The notes beneath the pieces were generated by a model, which made no database searches, was not told the origin of the DNA, and was given only the letters and a program-made list of their open reading frames with translations. A DNA stretch of 64,000 bases from the NCBI RefSeq assembly GCF_002157685.2, contig NZ_AP026738.1, positions 5,828,001 to 5,892,000 on the forward strand. The letters run 5' to 3'. Below are positions 26,874-35,695 of the stretch, one piece after another. The stretch's first letter is position 1; every line of letters starts with the position of its first letter. This stretch comes from Comamonas thiooxydans (GTDB taxonomy: Bacteria > Pseudomonadota > Gammaproteobacteria > Burkholderiales > Burkholderiaceae_C). Position numbers and translations under genes: made by a program.

Positions 26874-29687
26874 ATGCAGTCCCCAGAGCAAGCAATGGCA
26901 GAAAACGCCCTCAATGTTCCTTCCCCGGCCCAGTACTCGCGCTTTGTGCAGCGCCTTCACCGCCGTTACGAGAACTGGTTTGACGCCTTGCCGCCGGGAG
27001 CCCCCGATCGGGCTCTGATGGAGCAGGCCCTGGGCACGCTGCACTCGCGCGGCCTGGATCTCTCCGCGGCGCTGCGCGTGCTGCGCCAGCTGGTGATGGA
27101 GCGCATCATCGTGCTGGACTGCGAACAGCAGGCGCCCCTCGCCGTGGTGACCAAGGCTGTCACCGAGCTGGCGGAGCTGGCCCTGGACCGTGCCTGCACC
27201 CAGGTGCGCGCCGAACTCGACACCCGGCATGGCGCACCCCAAGGCCCTGCCGGCCAGGAAGTCCAGTTCTGGGTCATAGGCATGGGCAAGCTCGGCGCCC
27301 GCGAGCTCAATGTCTCCAGCGACATCGACCTGATCTACGTCTACGAACATGACGGAGACACCCAGGGCAAGGCCGACGGCCGCGGCGTAATCTCCAACCA
27401 CGAGTACTTCGGCCGCGCCGTCAAGGGCATCTTCAGCCTGATCGGCGACACCACCGAGCACGGCTTTGTCTTTCGCGTCGACCTGGCCCTGCGGCCCAAC
27501 GGCAATTCCGGCGCCCCCGCCGTCTCGCTGTCCTCGCTGGAGGAGTATCTGCAGATCCATGGCCGGGAGTGGGAGCGCTTTGCCTGGCTCAAGAGCCGCA
27601 TCGTGGCGCCGCTGGCCGATATCCAGACCCCCAACGTCCAGGCCCTGCGCGGCGTGGTGCTGCCCTTTGTGTTCCGCCGCTATCTGGACTATGCGGTGTT
27701 CGACTCGCTGCGCAGCCTGCACCGCCAGATCCGCGACCACGCCTCCAAGCGCAGCGCAGGCCACCCCGAGCGCGCCAACGACGTCAAGCTCTCGCGCGGC
27801 GGCATCCGCGAGATCGAATTCATCGTGCAGCTGCTGCAGGTGGTGCGCGGCGGCCAGTTCCCCGAACTGCGCCGTCGCCCCACGCTGGAAGCGCTGCAGC
27901 GCCTGGTGCAGGCCAATCTGATGAGCGCCGAAATTGCCGATGCGCTGAGCCGCGCCTACATCTTCTTGCGCCAGGTGGAGCACCGCATCCAGTATCTGGA
28001 CGATCAGCAGACCCATGTGCTGCCCACACGCGACGATGATCTGCTGTGGATTGCCCGCACCCTGGGCTACGCCGATGCCTGTGGCTTTCTGCACCAGCTG
28101 GACGAGCATCGCGAACTGGTGGCACAGGAGTTCGACACCTTGCTCGGCGGTGACTCCCAGCAATGCAGCAACGGCCACTGCAATGCCGCCAAGGCCGCGG
28201 CAGGCGGGCCGCCCACGCCCAGAGACATCGAAGACCTGATCGAGGCCCTGCCTCCCTCGCTGGCCGGGCAGGTCGCCGACTGGCGCAGCAATACCCGCAT
28301 CAATGGCCTGCGCGACGAGGCGCGGGCCCGTTTGTTCAGGCTGGTGGAGCGCACCTCGCAATGGGTGGAAAGCGGCCAGTCCGGCGAAGAAGCTGCCAAA
28401 CGCTTTCTGCAGTGGCTGGAGCCCCTGCTACGCCGCGAAAGCTACCTTGCCCTGCTGCTGGAACGCCCGGCAGTTCACGAGAGATTGCTACATCTTTTGG
28501 GAGCTGCACGCTGGCCTGCACGGTACCTGCAGCAACACCCCGGGGTGATCGATGAGCTGGCCAGCGATGCCATCCTCAAGGAGCGCTTTGTTGCAGCAGA
28601 CTTCGAGCACGAGCTGGCCATGCGCCTGGCCGCCCTGCAATCCACGGGCGAGGACGACGACGAAACCCTGCTCAATCTGCTGCGCCGCGCCCACCATGCC
28701 GAAGTCTTCCGCACGCTGGCGCGCGATATCGAAGGCCGCATTACCGTAGAGCAAGTGGCCGACGACCTCAGCGCCCTGGCTGACAGCGTGCTGCGCATCA
28801 CGGCCCAATGGTGCTGGAGCCGGCTCAAGAGCCGCCATCGCGATACGCCACGTTTCGGCATCGTGGGATACGGCAAGCTGGGCGGCAAGGAACTCGGCTA
28901 CGGCAGCGATCTGGACATCGTCTTCGTCTTCGATGACGACGATGACCGCGCGCCCGAGGTCTACGCGGCCTATGTGCGCAAGCTCATCAACTGGCTGACC
29001 GTCAAGACCGGTGAAGGCGATCTGTTCGAGATCGACACCGCGCTGCGCCCCAACGGCAACTCGGGCCTGCTGGTGACCAGCTTCGAGTCCTATGCCAATT
29101 ACCAGCAGCAGCGCGGCAGCAACACCGCCTGGACCTGGGAGCACCAGGCCATGACGCGTGCCCGCTTTGTGCTGGGCAGCCGCGACTTTCCCTCGCCTGC
29201 AGGTGAGCCTGCGACCGATCTGCACCTGCATCAGCGCTTTGATGCGGTGCGCGAAGCCGTCATCACCGCGCCGCGCGATGCCGCTGCTCTGCGCAACGAG
29301 ATTGAAACCATGCGTGAGCGGGTGCGTGGCGCCCACCCGGTACGCGGTGGCCTGTTTGACGTCAAACACAGCCCCGGCGGCATGGTGGATGTGGAATTTG
29401 CCGTGCAGTACCTGGTGCTGGCCGAATCCGGCGCTCACCGCGAGCTGATCGCCAATGTGGGCAATATCGCCTTGCTGCAACGCGCCGAAGACGCGGGCCT
29501 GCTGCCCAAGGCAGTGGGCTATGAAGCCGCCAAGGCCTACCGCGAGCTGCGCCGCCTGCAACACGTGGCAAGACTGGATGAGCGCTCCGGACAGCTGGAA
29601 CCAGAGCAGGCCCAAGCCCAGCGTGAAGCGGTACTCAAGCTCTGGACTGCGGTGTTCGGGCCAGTCGCCTCAACACAAAGCAGCTAG
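26874..29687 (+). CDS. glnE: Bifunctional glutamine synthetase adenylyltransferase/deadenylase
   Basis: Adenylylates and deadenylylates glutamine synthetase in response to PII and glutamine. With 937 residues it is full length. Two nucleotidyltransferase domains are visible, each with the G-x-G-K-L-G ... D-x-D signature: GMGKLGARELNVSSDIDLIY (about residues 136-155, deadenylylase) and GYGKLGGKELGYGSDLDIVF (about 664-683, adenylyltransferase). Downstream helical GlnE linker motifs such as SRGGIREIEFIVQ and SPGGMVDVEFAVQ are present. The start could be the ATG at 26874 or 26895; neither has a strong ribosome binding site. It is transcribed divergently from yhdP. Confidence 0.95.
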   Translation: MQSPEQAMAENALNVPSPAQYSRFVQRLHRRYENWFDALPPGAPDRALMEQALGTLHSRGLDLSAALRVLRQLVMERIIVLDCEQQAPLAVVTKAVTELAELALDRACTQVRAELDTRHGAPQGPAGQEVQFWVIGMGKLGARELNVSSDIDLIYVYEHDGDTQGKADGRGVISNHEYFGRAVKGIFSLIGDTTEHGFVFRVDLALRPNGNSGAPAVSLSSLEEYLQIHGREWERFAWLKSRIVAPLADIQTPNVQALRGVVLPFVFRRYLDYAVFDSLRSLHRQIRDHASKRSAGHPERANDVKLSRGGIREIEFIVQLLQVVRGGQFPELRRRPTLEALQRLVQANLMSAEIADALSRAYIFLRQVEHRIQYLDDQQTHVLPTRDDDLLWIARTLGYADACGFLHQLDEHRELVAQEFDTLLGGDSQQCSNGHCNAAKAAAGGPPTPRDIEDLIEALPPSLAGQVADWRSNTRINGLRDEARARLFRLVERTSQWVESGQSGEEAAKRFLQWLEPLLRRESYLALLLERPAVHERLLHLLGAARWPARYLQQHPGVIDELASDAILKERFVAADFEHELAMRLAALQSTGEDDDETLLNLLRRAHHAEVFRTLARDIEGRITVEQVADDLSALADSVLRITAQWCWSRLKSRHRDTPRFGIVGYGKLGGKELGYGSDLDIVFVFDDDDDRAPEVYAAYVRKLINWLTVKTGEGDLFEIDTALRPNGNSGLLVTSFESYANYQQQRGSNTAWTWEHQAMTRARFVLGSRDFPSPAGEPATDLHLHQRFDAVREAVITAPRDAAALRNEIETMRERVRGAHPVRGGLFDVKHSPGGMVDVEFAVQYLVLAESGAHRELIANVGNIALLQRAEDAGLLPKAVGYEAAKAYRELRRLQHVARLDERSGQLEPEQAQAQREAVLKLWTAVFGPVASTQSS

Positions 29688-30027
29688 CGGCCTCAGGGCC
29701 TGGAGATGGGTGAGCACCTGCTTTTCGAGGCGCTGGCAGCATCCGTCAAGATTTGCCTACAGGCATTGCCAAATTGTTACAAAAATGAAACCCACGGGGG
29801 CTGGAACTTCTGCAACAGTGTCTTATCTGATAGTCAAGTGCAATGAACTGACAGGTCTGCATTCACCAATTTCCAGTTGCGAAGCCCTTGGGTACGCCCA
29901 TTGAACGATCCCCGGAGCGCTTCTCCTCCCTCCCTCTCTTAATTCGTTTCGGGATGCTTCGCAGCTTTTTTATGCCCCAAAAAAGGCCACTTCCGAGTGG
30001 CCTTTTTCTTGGCTGACATGCCGCCAC
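29688..30027. other. 340-bp intergenic region between glnE and the GST gene
   Basis: No protein gene is supported. The part from about 29750 to 29900 is clearly less GC-rich than the flanks and could hold a promoter or small RNA, but I cannot assign one. It ends in a strong bidirectional terminator (29979-30008). Confidence 0.5.
29979..30008. terminator. Bidirectional intrinsic terminator
   Basis: AAAAAAGGCCACT, loop TCCG, and AGTGGCCTTTTTCTT. It lies between the convergent glnE and glutathione-transferase genes, 20 bp past the stop of the latter, with U-tracts on both strands. Confidence 0.88.
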
Positions 30028-30645
30028 TCAATGGGGCACGGTGTTCACAAAACTGGGGCGCGCCGCCAGCTTGGTCAGCAAGGCGGCCAAGTTCGGATGC
30101 TCTGCGCGCCAGTCCATCTCGGGAAAGCGGAAATCCAGCCAGGCCAGGGCACAGCCGACGCTGATATCGGCCAGCGTCAGATGCGTGCCTCCGCAGCAAA
30201 ACGGCTTCTCGCCCAATCCATGAGACATGACCTTGAGCGCGGCCTGGACCTTGCCCATCTGGCGGTCCATCCAGGCCTGGCTGCGCTGCTCTGCGCTGCG
30301 GCCGGGCCAGGTGGCCTCCAGCCGCACCAGAACGGCAGCGTCCAGCATGCCGTCGGCCAGGGCCTCCCAGGTCTTGACCTCGGCACGCTCGCGGCCCGTG
30401 CCCGGAATCAGCTTGCCGACCGGCGAAAGTGTGTCCAGATATTCGACGATGACACGCGAATCGAACATGGCCTCCGTGCCGTCCATCACCAGACGCGGCA
30501 CCTTGCCCAGAGGATTGCCCGTACCCGGTGAGAGCGCTTCCTCCCAGGGGTTCTCTTCGACAAATTGATAGTCCAGCTTCTTTTCGGCCAGCACGACGCG
30601 GACTTTGCGCACATAGGGGCTGGTGGTGGAGCCTATTAGTTTCAT
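30028..30645 (-). CDS. Glutathione S-transferase family protein
   Basis: A 205-residue soluble protein. The N-terminal thioredoxin-like domain has MKLIGSTTSPYVRKVRVVLA with the S-P-Y-V catalytic-site region, NPLGKVPRLV with the cis-proline, and DSRVIVEYLD, the glutathione gamma-glutamyl binding motif. The C-terminal helical domain carries LTLADISVGCALAWLDFR, the N-capping box. It looks like the bacterial YibF/GST-N2 type. The start is the ATG at 30645; the frame is open further upstream without family similarity. It is divergent from purB. The substrate is not predictable. Confidence 0.93.
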   Translation of the reverse strand: MKLIGSTTSPYVRKVRVVLAEKKLDYQFVEENPWEEALSPGTGNPLGKVPRLVMDGTEAMFDSRVIVEYLDTLSPVGKLIPGTGRERAEVKTWEALADGMLDAAVLVRLEATWPGRSAEQRSQAWMDRQMGKVQAALKVMSHGLGEKPFCCGGTHLTLADISVGCALAWLDFRFPEMDWRAEHPNLAALLTKLAARPSFVNTVPH

Positions 30646-30661
30646 AGCAGCGGTTCCATGA

Positions 30662-32194
<1,533 letters not shown>

Positions 32195-32207
32195 TCCGCA
32201 AAAAAGG

Positions 32208-32290
32208 ATAGCTGCTAGCGCTTGATATTCAAGTTTCTCAGCATCAAAGAGCTGCCAAAGCCAATGTTGATTGGCGCTGGCAGCTCTTGT
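32208..32290. repeat. Dispersed repeat family 1, hairpin copy after purB
   Basis: AGCTGCTAGCGC on the left and GCGCTGGCAGCT on the right pair with one mismatch. The right arm is followed by CTTGTTTTTG. Layout and arms match the copy at 16786-16870. Confidence 0.7.
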
Positions 32291-32332
32291 TTTTGATAGT
32301 TTTCAAAAGGACTGCCTGCGGGCAGCACCGCC

Positions 32333-32893
32333 ATGGCCATCAAGTCCACCATCTTCAAAGCCAATCTGTCGATTGCCGACATCGACCACAACTACTACGC
32401 CGACCACAATCTGACGCTGGCGCGCCATCCCAGCGAAACCGATGACCGCATGATGGTGCGCCTGGTGGCCCTGGCGCTGAACGCCTGGAAGCTGCAAGAC
32501 CTGTGCAATGGTGACGGTACGCTGGGCTTTGGCATTGGTTTGTCCGACCCTGACGATCCGGACGTGCACATCACCGATTACACCGGCCAGAAGCGCCTGT
32601 GGATCGAAGTCGGCCAGCCCGACGAAAAGCCCATCACCAAGGCCTGCAACAAGTCGGACCATATGCTGGTCTACCCCTTCAACCACGCCGCCCATGTCTG
32701 GTGGAAGGGTCTGGAAGGCAAGCTGGCCCGCCAGAGCAAGCTGGAAGTGCATTACATCGACTCGGAAGTGGCCCAGCAACTGGGTTCGCTGGCCGAGCGC
32801 AGCATGCAGCTGCAGGCCACGATTCAGGAAGGCCAGCTCACGCTGTCCGGCAATCTGGGCACGGTGTTTGTCGAGCCCACGCGCTGGAAATAA
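32333..32893 (+). CDS. yaeQ: YaeQ family protein
   Basis: A 186-residue soluble protein closely matching the YaeQ family over its full length: MAIKSTIFKANLSIADIDHN at the N-terminus, LARHPSETDDRMMVRLVALA, LWIEVGQPDEKPITKACNKS and VWWKGLEGKLARQSKL. The fold is PD-(D/E)xK nuclease-like (E and K of the IEVGQP ... K region are retained). The biochemical role is unresolved; early work linked it to suppression of RfaH loss. It is likely monocistronic or read through from purB, 138 bp upstream. Confidence 0.93.
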   Translation: MAIKSTIFKANLSIADIDHNYYADHNLTLARHPSETDDRMMVRLVALALNAWKLQDLCNGDGTLGFGIGLSDPDDPDVHITDYTGQKRLWIEVGQPDEKPITKACNKSDHMLVYPFNHAAHVWWKGLEGKLARQSKLEVHYIDSEVAQQLGSLAERSMQLQATIQEGQLTLSGNLGTVFVEPTRWK

Positions 32894-32929
32894 GCCACTG
32901 AGGTACGCCAAGATGCCTCGCCCCGCAGC

Positions 32930-32998
32930 GATGGCATCGTCTTCCTCCGGCGCTCAACGCCAGAGAGGGGGAAGGCATGGGGCCGCCTGGGCGTAGCG
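32930..32998. repeat. Dispersed GC-rich repeat family 2
   Basis: Shares AGAGAGGGGGAAGGC and the following GGGGCCGCCTGGGCG with the copy at 40760-40825, and the AGAGAGGGGGAAGGC core with 50040-50057. It lies between yaeQ and the convergent DUF1289 gene. Confidence 0.65.
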
Positions 32999-33000
32999 TC

Positions 33001-33420
33001 TTATGGAGTGTGTTTACGCTCCACGGCGCGCTCCGCATAACGGGTGAAGCGCCAGGAATCGCCCTCGACCGTGATGCGGCGCCATACGGCCCGCTTCTCG
33101 GCGGGCTCCATGGCAGTCCAGAACTGCACCTCGTCAAAACTGCGGCCGCAGCCCTTGCATTTCTCATCGCCCTGGCTGGTGGAGCAGATGGCAATGCAAG
33201 GCGTATCGGGCATGGTGTCGAACCAGACCAGCCAGGCCGCCATGGCATGTGACGGGAAGCCCTCCACCGCCACCTCGGACTCGCAGGCATGAATCATCAG
33301 CGCATACACCTCGGCCAGCGCCTTGACCTCGGGTGCCAGCAGCACGCCGTCGGGCGATGGAGCGCGGCCTCGCCAGTAATTGATGGCAGCTTCGATGTCG
33401 GTGATGTGAATGGCAGTCAT
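33001..33420 (-). CDS. DUF3717-DUF1289 fusion protein
   Basis: A 139-residue protein joining two small domains. Residues 1-70 match DUF3717 (MTAIHITDIEAAINYWRGR), a helical domain seen in Burkholderiales. Residues about 78-125 match DUF1289, with the cysteine pattern C-x3-C ... CKGCGRSFDEVQFW and the basic ending RAVWRRI, which suggests metal binding. The ATG at 33420 starts at the DUF3717 N-terminus. No function is known. It is transcribed away from the riboswitch/terC region. Confidence 0.8.
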   Translation of the reverse strand: MTAIHITDIEAAINYWRGRAPSPDGVLLAPEVKALAEVYALMIHACESEVAVEGFPSHAMAAWLVWFDTMPDTPCIAICSTSQGDEKCKGCGRSFDEVQFWTAMEPAEKRAVWRRITVEGDSWRFTRYAERAVERKHTP

Positions 33421-33599
33421 GGAGCAGGCATCATAAGCCGCAGCCATGAGGCCTGCGCCAGCAAGGTTGCTTCGTTTTTGGTAGCTGTCTGTGCTTTGTG
33501 CAAAGGCGCTGCAAGACGGCTGCTCAATATAAAACCTGTGAACTAGATGGGGTTTGAAACTTGAAATCCCATGCCTGCTGTGTTGAAATGCGCAGCTTC

Positions 33600-33752
33600 G
33601 AAGGGGAGTAGCTTATCGGGCGCATGTTTTGCGCCATGAGCGGATGGTCGTCAATACGAAGCGCAAGCTTCCGGCCATACGGTTTGCAGCCAGACTGCAA
33701 TCGAGCAAGACCTTTGATAGGCCGATGACGGTCAATCAAAGTGTCTTCCCCT
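33600..33752 (+). promoter_or_regulatory. yybP-ykoY manganese riboswitch upstream of terC
   Basis: Both conserved internal loops of the class are present and correctly ordered: GGGGAGTAGC at 33603-33612 and GCAAGACCTTTG at 33705-33716. Between them lie a hairpin (GGCGCATGTTTTGCGCC) and GTCAATACGA, which resembles the conserved GUCAACAUAC. The closing P1 pairs AAGGGG with CCCCT at 33748-33752. A competing pairing, AAGACCTTTGAT with ATCAAAGTGTCTT (33735-33747), would break the aptamer and is a plausible expression platform. It precedes the TerC-family gene by about 120 bp, the classic genomic context for this Mn2+ sensor. Confidence 0.88.
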
Positions 33753-33872
33753 GCACGATTCCTCGCGCGGGTTTGCGCTTCGACTTACGTCACCCTGGTC
33801 TTCACCCGCTGGCGTCAAGTGCCAAACCTATGCAGACTGCACCGGCGGCATTCCACAACGAGGAAAAATCAC

Positions 33873-34628
33873 ATGGATCTGGACTTTCTGACCCACACGC
33901 CCTTCTGGATTGCGCTGGGCCAAATCATCATCATCGACATCCTGCTCGGCGGCGACAACGCGGTCGTGATCGCACTGGCCTGCCGCAAGCTGCCACCCGA
34001 GCAGCGTCGCAAGGGCATCATCTACGGTACTGCCGGTGCCATCATCCTGCGCATCATCCTGATCGCCTTTGCCATGGTGCTGCTGCAGCTGCCGTTCCTG
34101 AAGGTCGTGGGTGCCATACTGCTGATCTGGATCGGTATCAAGCTGATTGCTCCCGATGACGAAGGTCACGACAACATCGAAGGCAGCGACAAGCTGTTTG
34201 CCGCCATCAAGACCATCATCGTCGCCGACCTGGTGATGTCCGTGGACAACGTGATCGCCATCGCCGGCGCAGCCCAGAGCTCGGGCGACCACCAGATGCT
34301 GCTGATCGTGCTGGGTCTGCTGATTTCCGTGCCCATCATCGTCTGGGGTTCGCAGCTGGTCATCAAGCTGATGGAGCGCTTCCCCATGATCATCGTGGCC
34401 GGCGGCATGCTGCTGGGCTGGATCGCAGGCGGCATGTTCGTGACCGACCCCGTGTTCGTGAACACCGACAAGTGGCTGTGGATGCCCAAGCTGGGCACGA
34501 CCGATGCACAAGGTCTGGCCGAAATCTCCAAGACCCTGTACTGGGCGGCCCATATCGGCGGCGCATTGCTGGTTCTGGCCCTGGGCAAGTTCATTGCCAG
34601 CCGCCGCCCCGCGGTTGCAGCCCACTAA
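33873..34628 (+). CDS. TerC family membrane protein, riboswitch-controlled (Alx-like)
   Basis: An inner-membrane protein of 251 residues with about seven helices. The TerC signatures are LLGGDNAVVIALACRKLP (helix 2) and VADLVMSVDNVIAIAGAAQS, each with an N-D/D-N pair used for metal. TerC proteins behind yybP-ykoY riboswitches export Mn2+ (Alx, YkoY), so a Mn2+ efflux or metalation role is likely. The ATG at 33873 has GAGGA upstream. A second TerC gene at 52667-53359 lacks the riboswitch. A tellurite-resistance role, implied by the family name, is less likely. Confidence 0.92.
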   Translation: MDLDFLTHTPFWIALGQIIIIDILLGGDNAVVIALACRKLPPEQRRKGIIYGTAGAIILRIILIAFAMVLLQLPFLKVVGAILLIWIGIKLIAPDDEGHDNIEGSDKLFAAIKTIIVADLVMSVDNVIAIAGAAQSSGDHQMLLIVLGLLISVPIIVWGSQLVIKLMERFPMIIVAGGMLLGWIAGGMFVTDPVFVNTDKWLWMPKLGTTDAQGLAEISKTLYWAAHIGGALLVLALGKFIASRRPAVAAH

Positions 34629-34761
34629 GTCTGGAAAACCCAGCAATTCGTGAAGGAATGCGGGAACTGACCGCAGCCTTCACGACTCACAATAGAAACA
34701 AGTCGGCACATTCCTACAGATGTGCCGCATTCTTCAACCTTCGTTCCAGTTAGGACGCACT

Positions 34762-35235
34762 TTGAACCCCATCATTGTTTACGTGGATGACGCCACATAC
34801 GCCCAGCCTATGCTCGAGGCACTGGCGGGATCGAGCCAGGCGGCTTCCTCCCACTGGTTGCTGGTGGCCTGTGCTCCGCGCATGACCCACCGTGTGAGCA
34901 AATGGGTCAGCCATCGCGCTCGCGAGAACTGGCGCGGCAAATGGGCAGACAAGCTGTTTGCGGCACTGATGCCCGTGATGGCGACGACAGGAGGCAAGGT
35001 CACTGCCGTACTGGCCAAGGGCCCGCTGACCGAGCTGGTCGCCGAGTTGCAGCAGGAACATGGCGCAGCGCAGATCATCGACGCCCGCCGCCCCAAGCAG
35101 GAGGTCGTGCAAGCCGCTCCCGTCAAGGCCAACGCCAAGACAGGCGCCACCGGCGGCCGCTGGAATCTGCCCGGCACCATGGCGGCGATTGCCGCCATGA
35201 TGGGCTTTGTGATCGACGACTCGCTCTCGATTTAA
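34762..35235 (+). CDS. Conserved hypothetical protein
   Basis: A 157-residue protein starting at TTG 34762 with AGGACG upstream; the sequence from there (NPIIVYVDDATYAQPMLEAL) reads as a genuine N-terminus. It has a mixed alpha/beta body with HWLLVACAPRMTHRVSKWVS and GAAQIIDARRPK, then a Gly/Ala/Thr linker and a short hydrophobic C-terminus (GTMAAIAAMMGFVI). I recall similar proteins in other Comamonadaceae but no function. The alternating strands and an IIDARRPK-type ending suggest a flavodoxin- or USP-like fold, which is only a guess. A terminator follows 22 bp after the stop. Confidence 0.7.
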   Translation: MNPIIVYVDDATYAQPMLEALAGSSQAASSHWLLVACAPRMTHRVSKWVSHRARENWRGKWADKLFAALMPVMATTGGKVTAVLAKGPLTELVAELQQEHGAAQIIDARRPKQEVVQAAPVKANAKTGATGGRWNLPGTMAAIAAMMGFVIDDSLSI

Positions 35236-35257
35236 GAGCTTCAAGCACTCTCTGAAT

Positions 35258-35293
35258 AAGCCTTGCGCGGCCAAAACCTCGCAAGGCTTTTTT
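35258..35293 (+). terminator. Intrinsic terminator
   Basis: AAGCCTTGCG and CGCAAGGCTT pair perfectly around a 12-base loop, followed by a run of T. Confidence 0.85.
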
Positions 35294-35344
35294 TATGCTG
35301 TGCCGCAATGAGCGCAGACACGGCCTGCTGATATGCTGGTCAGC

Positions 35345-35695
35345 ATGAAAATCCTCGTCAAATGGCTTCTTTGCGCGGCGGCTCTTCTCGCGGTCGCCTA
35401 TGTCTACAGCGGCGTACAGGTACAGAGCTTCGGCTCGGCCATGATTGCGGCCCTGGTCATCGGCCTGCTCAACACCATCATTCGCCCCATCTTGGTGATA
35501 CTGACGCTGCCCGTGACCATCATCACCGTGGGTCTGTTCCTGCTGGTGGTCAACGGCCTGATGTTCTGGATGGCCTCCGGCATCCTCGGCGGCTTCCATG
35601 TCACCGGCTTCTGGGCCGCCATGCTGGGTGCGCTGATCTACTCTGTGCTGGGCCTACTTATTGACCGCCTTGTCGCGCAGCTGTTCCCGGAGTAA
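35345..35695 (+). CDS. Phage holin family 4 / YvlD-like small membrane protein
   Basis: A 116-residue protein made almost wholly of four hydrophobic helices. GLLNTIIRPILVILTLPVTIITVGLF is the PF04020 (YvlD, phage-holin-4 superfamily) hallmark. Such proteins are chromosomal and widespread, and despite the family name there is no sign of a prophage. The ATG at 35345 is taken; one at 35333 would add four residues. Its last 42 bp overlap, tail to tail, with the M48 protease gene on the other strand. Function is unknown. Confidence 0.82.
   Translation: MKILVKWLLCAAALLAVAYVYSGVQVQSFGSAMIAALVIGLLNTIIRPILVILTLPVTIITVGLFLLVVNGLMFWMASGILGGFHVTGFWAAMLGALIYSVLGLLIDRLVAQLFPE

Noticed and set aside
33524..33739. 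Short minus-strand frame of 71 codons
   Set aside because: It lies over the riboswitch, has no ribosome binding site and no protein similarity.
33873..34628. Tellurite resistance determinant
   Set aside because: TerC homology alone does not mean tellurite resistance; no other ter genes are nearby and the Mn2+ riboswitch points to manganese.
35345..35695. Prophage signal from the holin-family membrane protein
   Set aside because: The family name is misleading; these are ordinary chromosomal YvlD-like proteins and no other phage gene is present.
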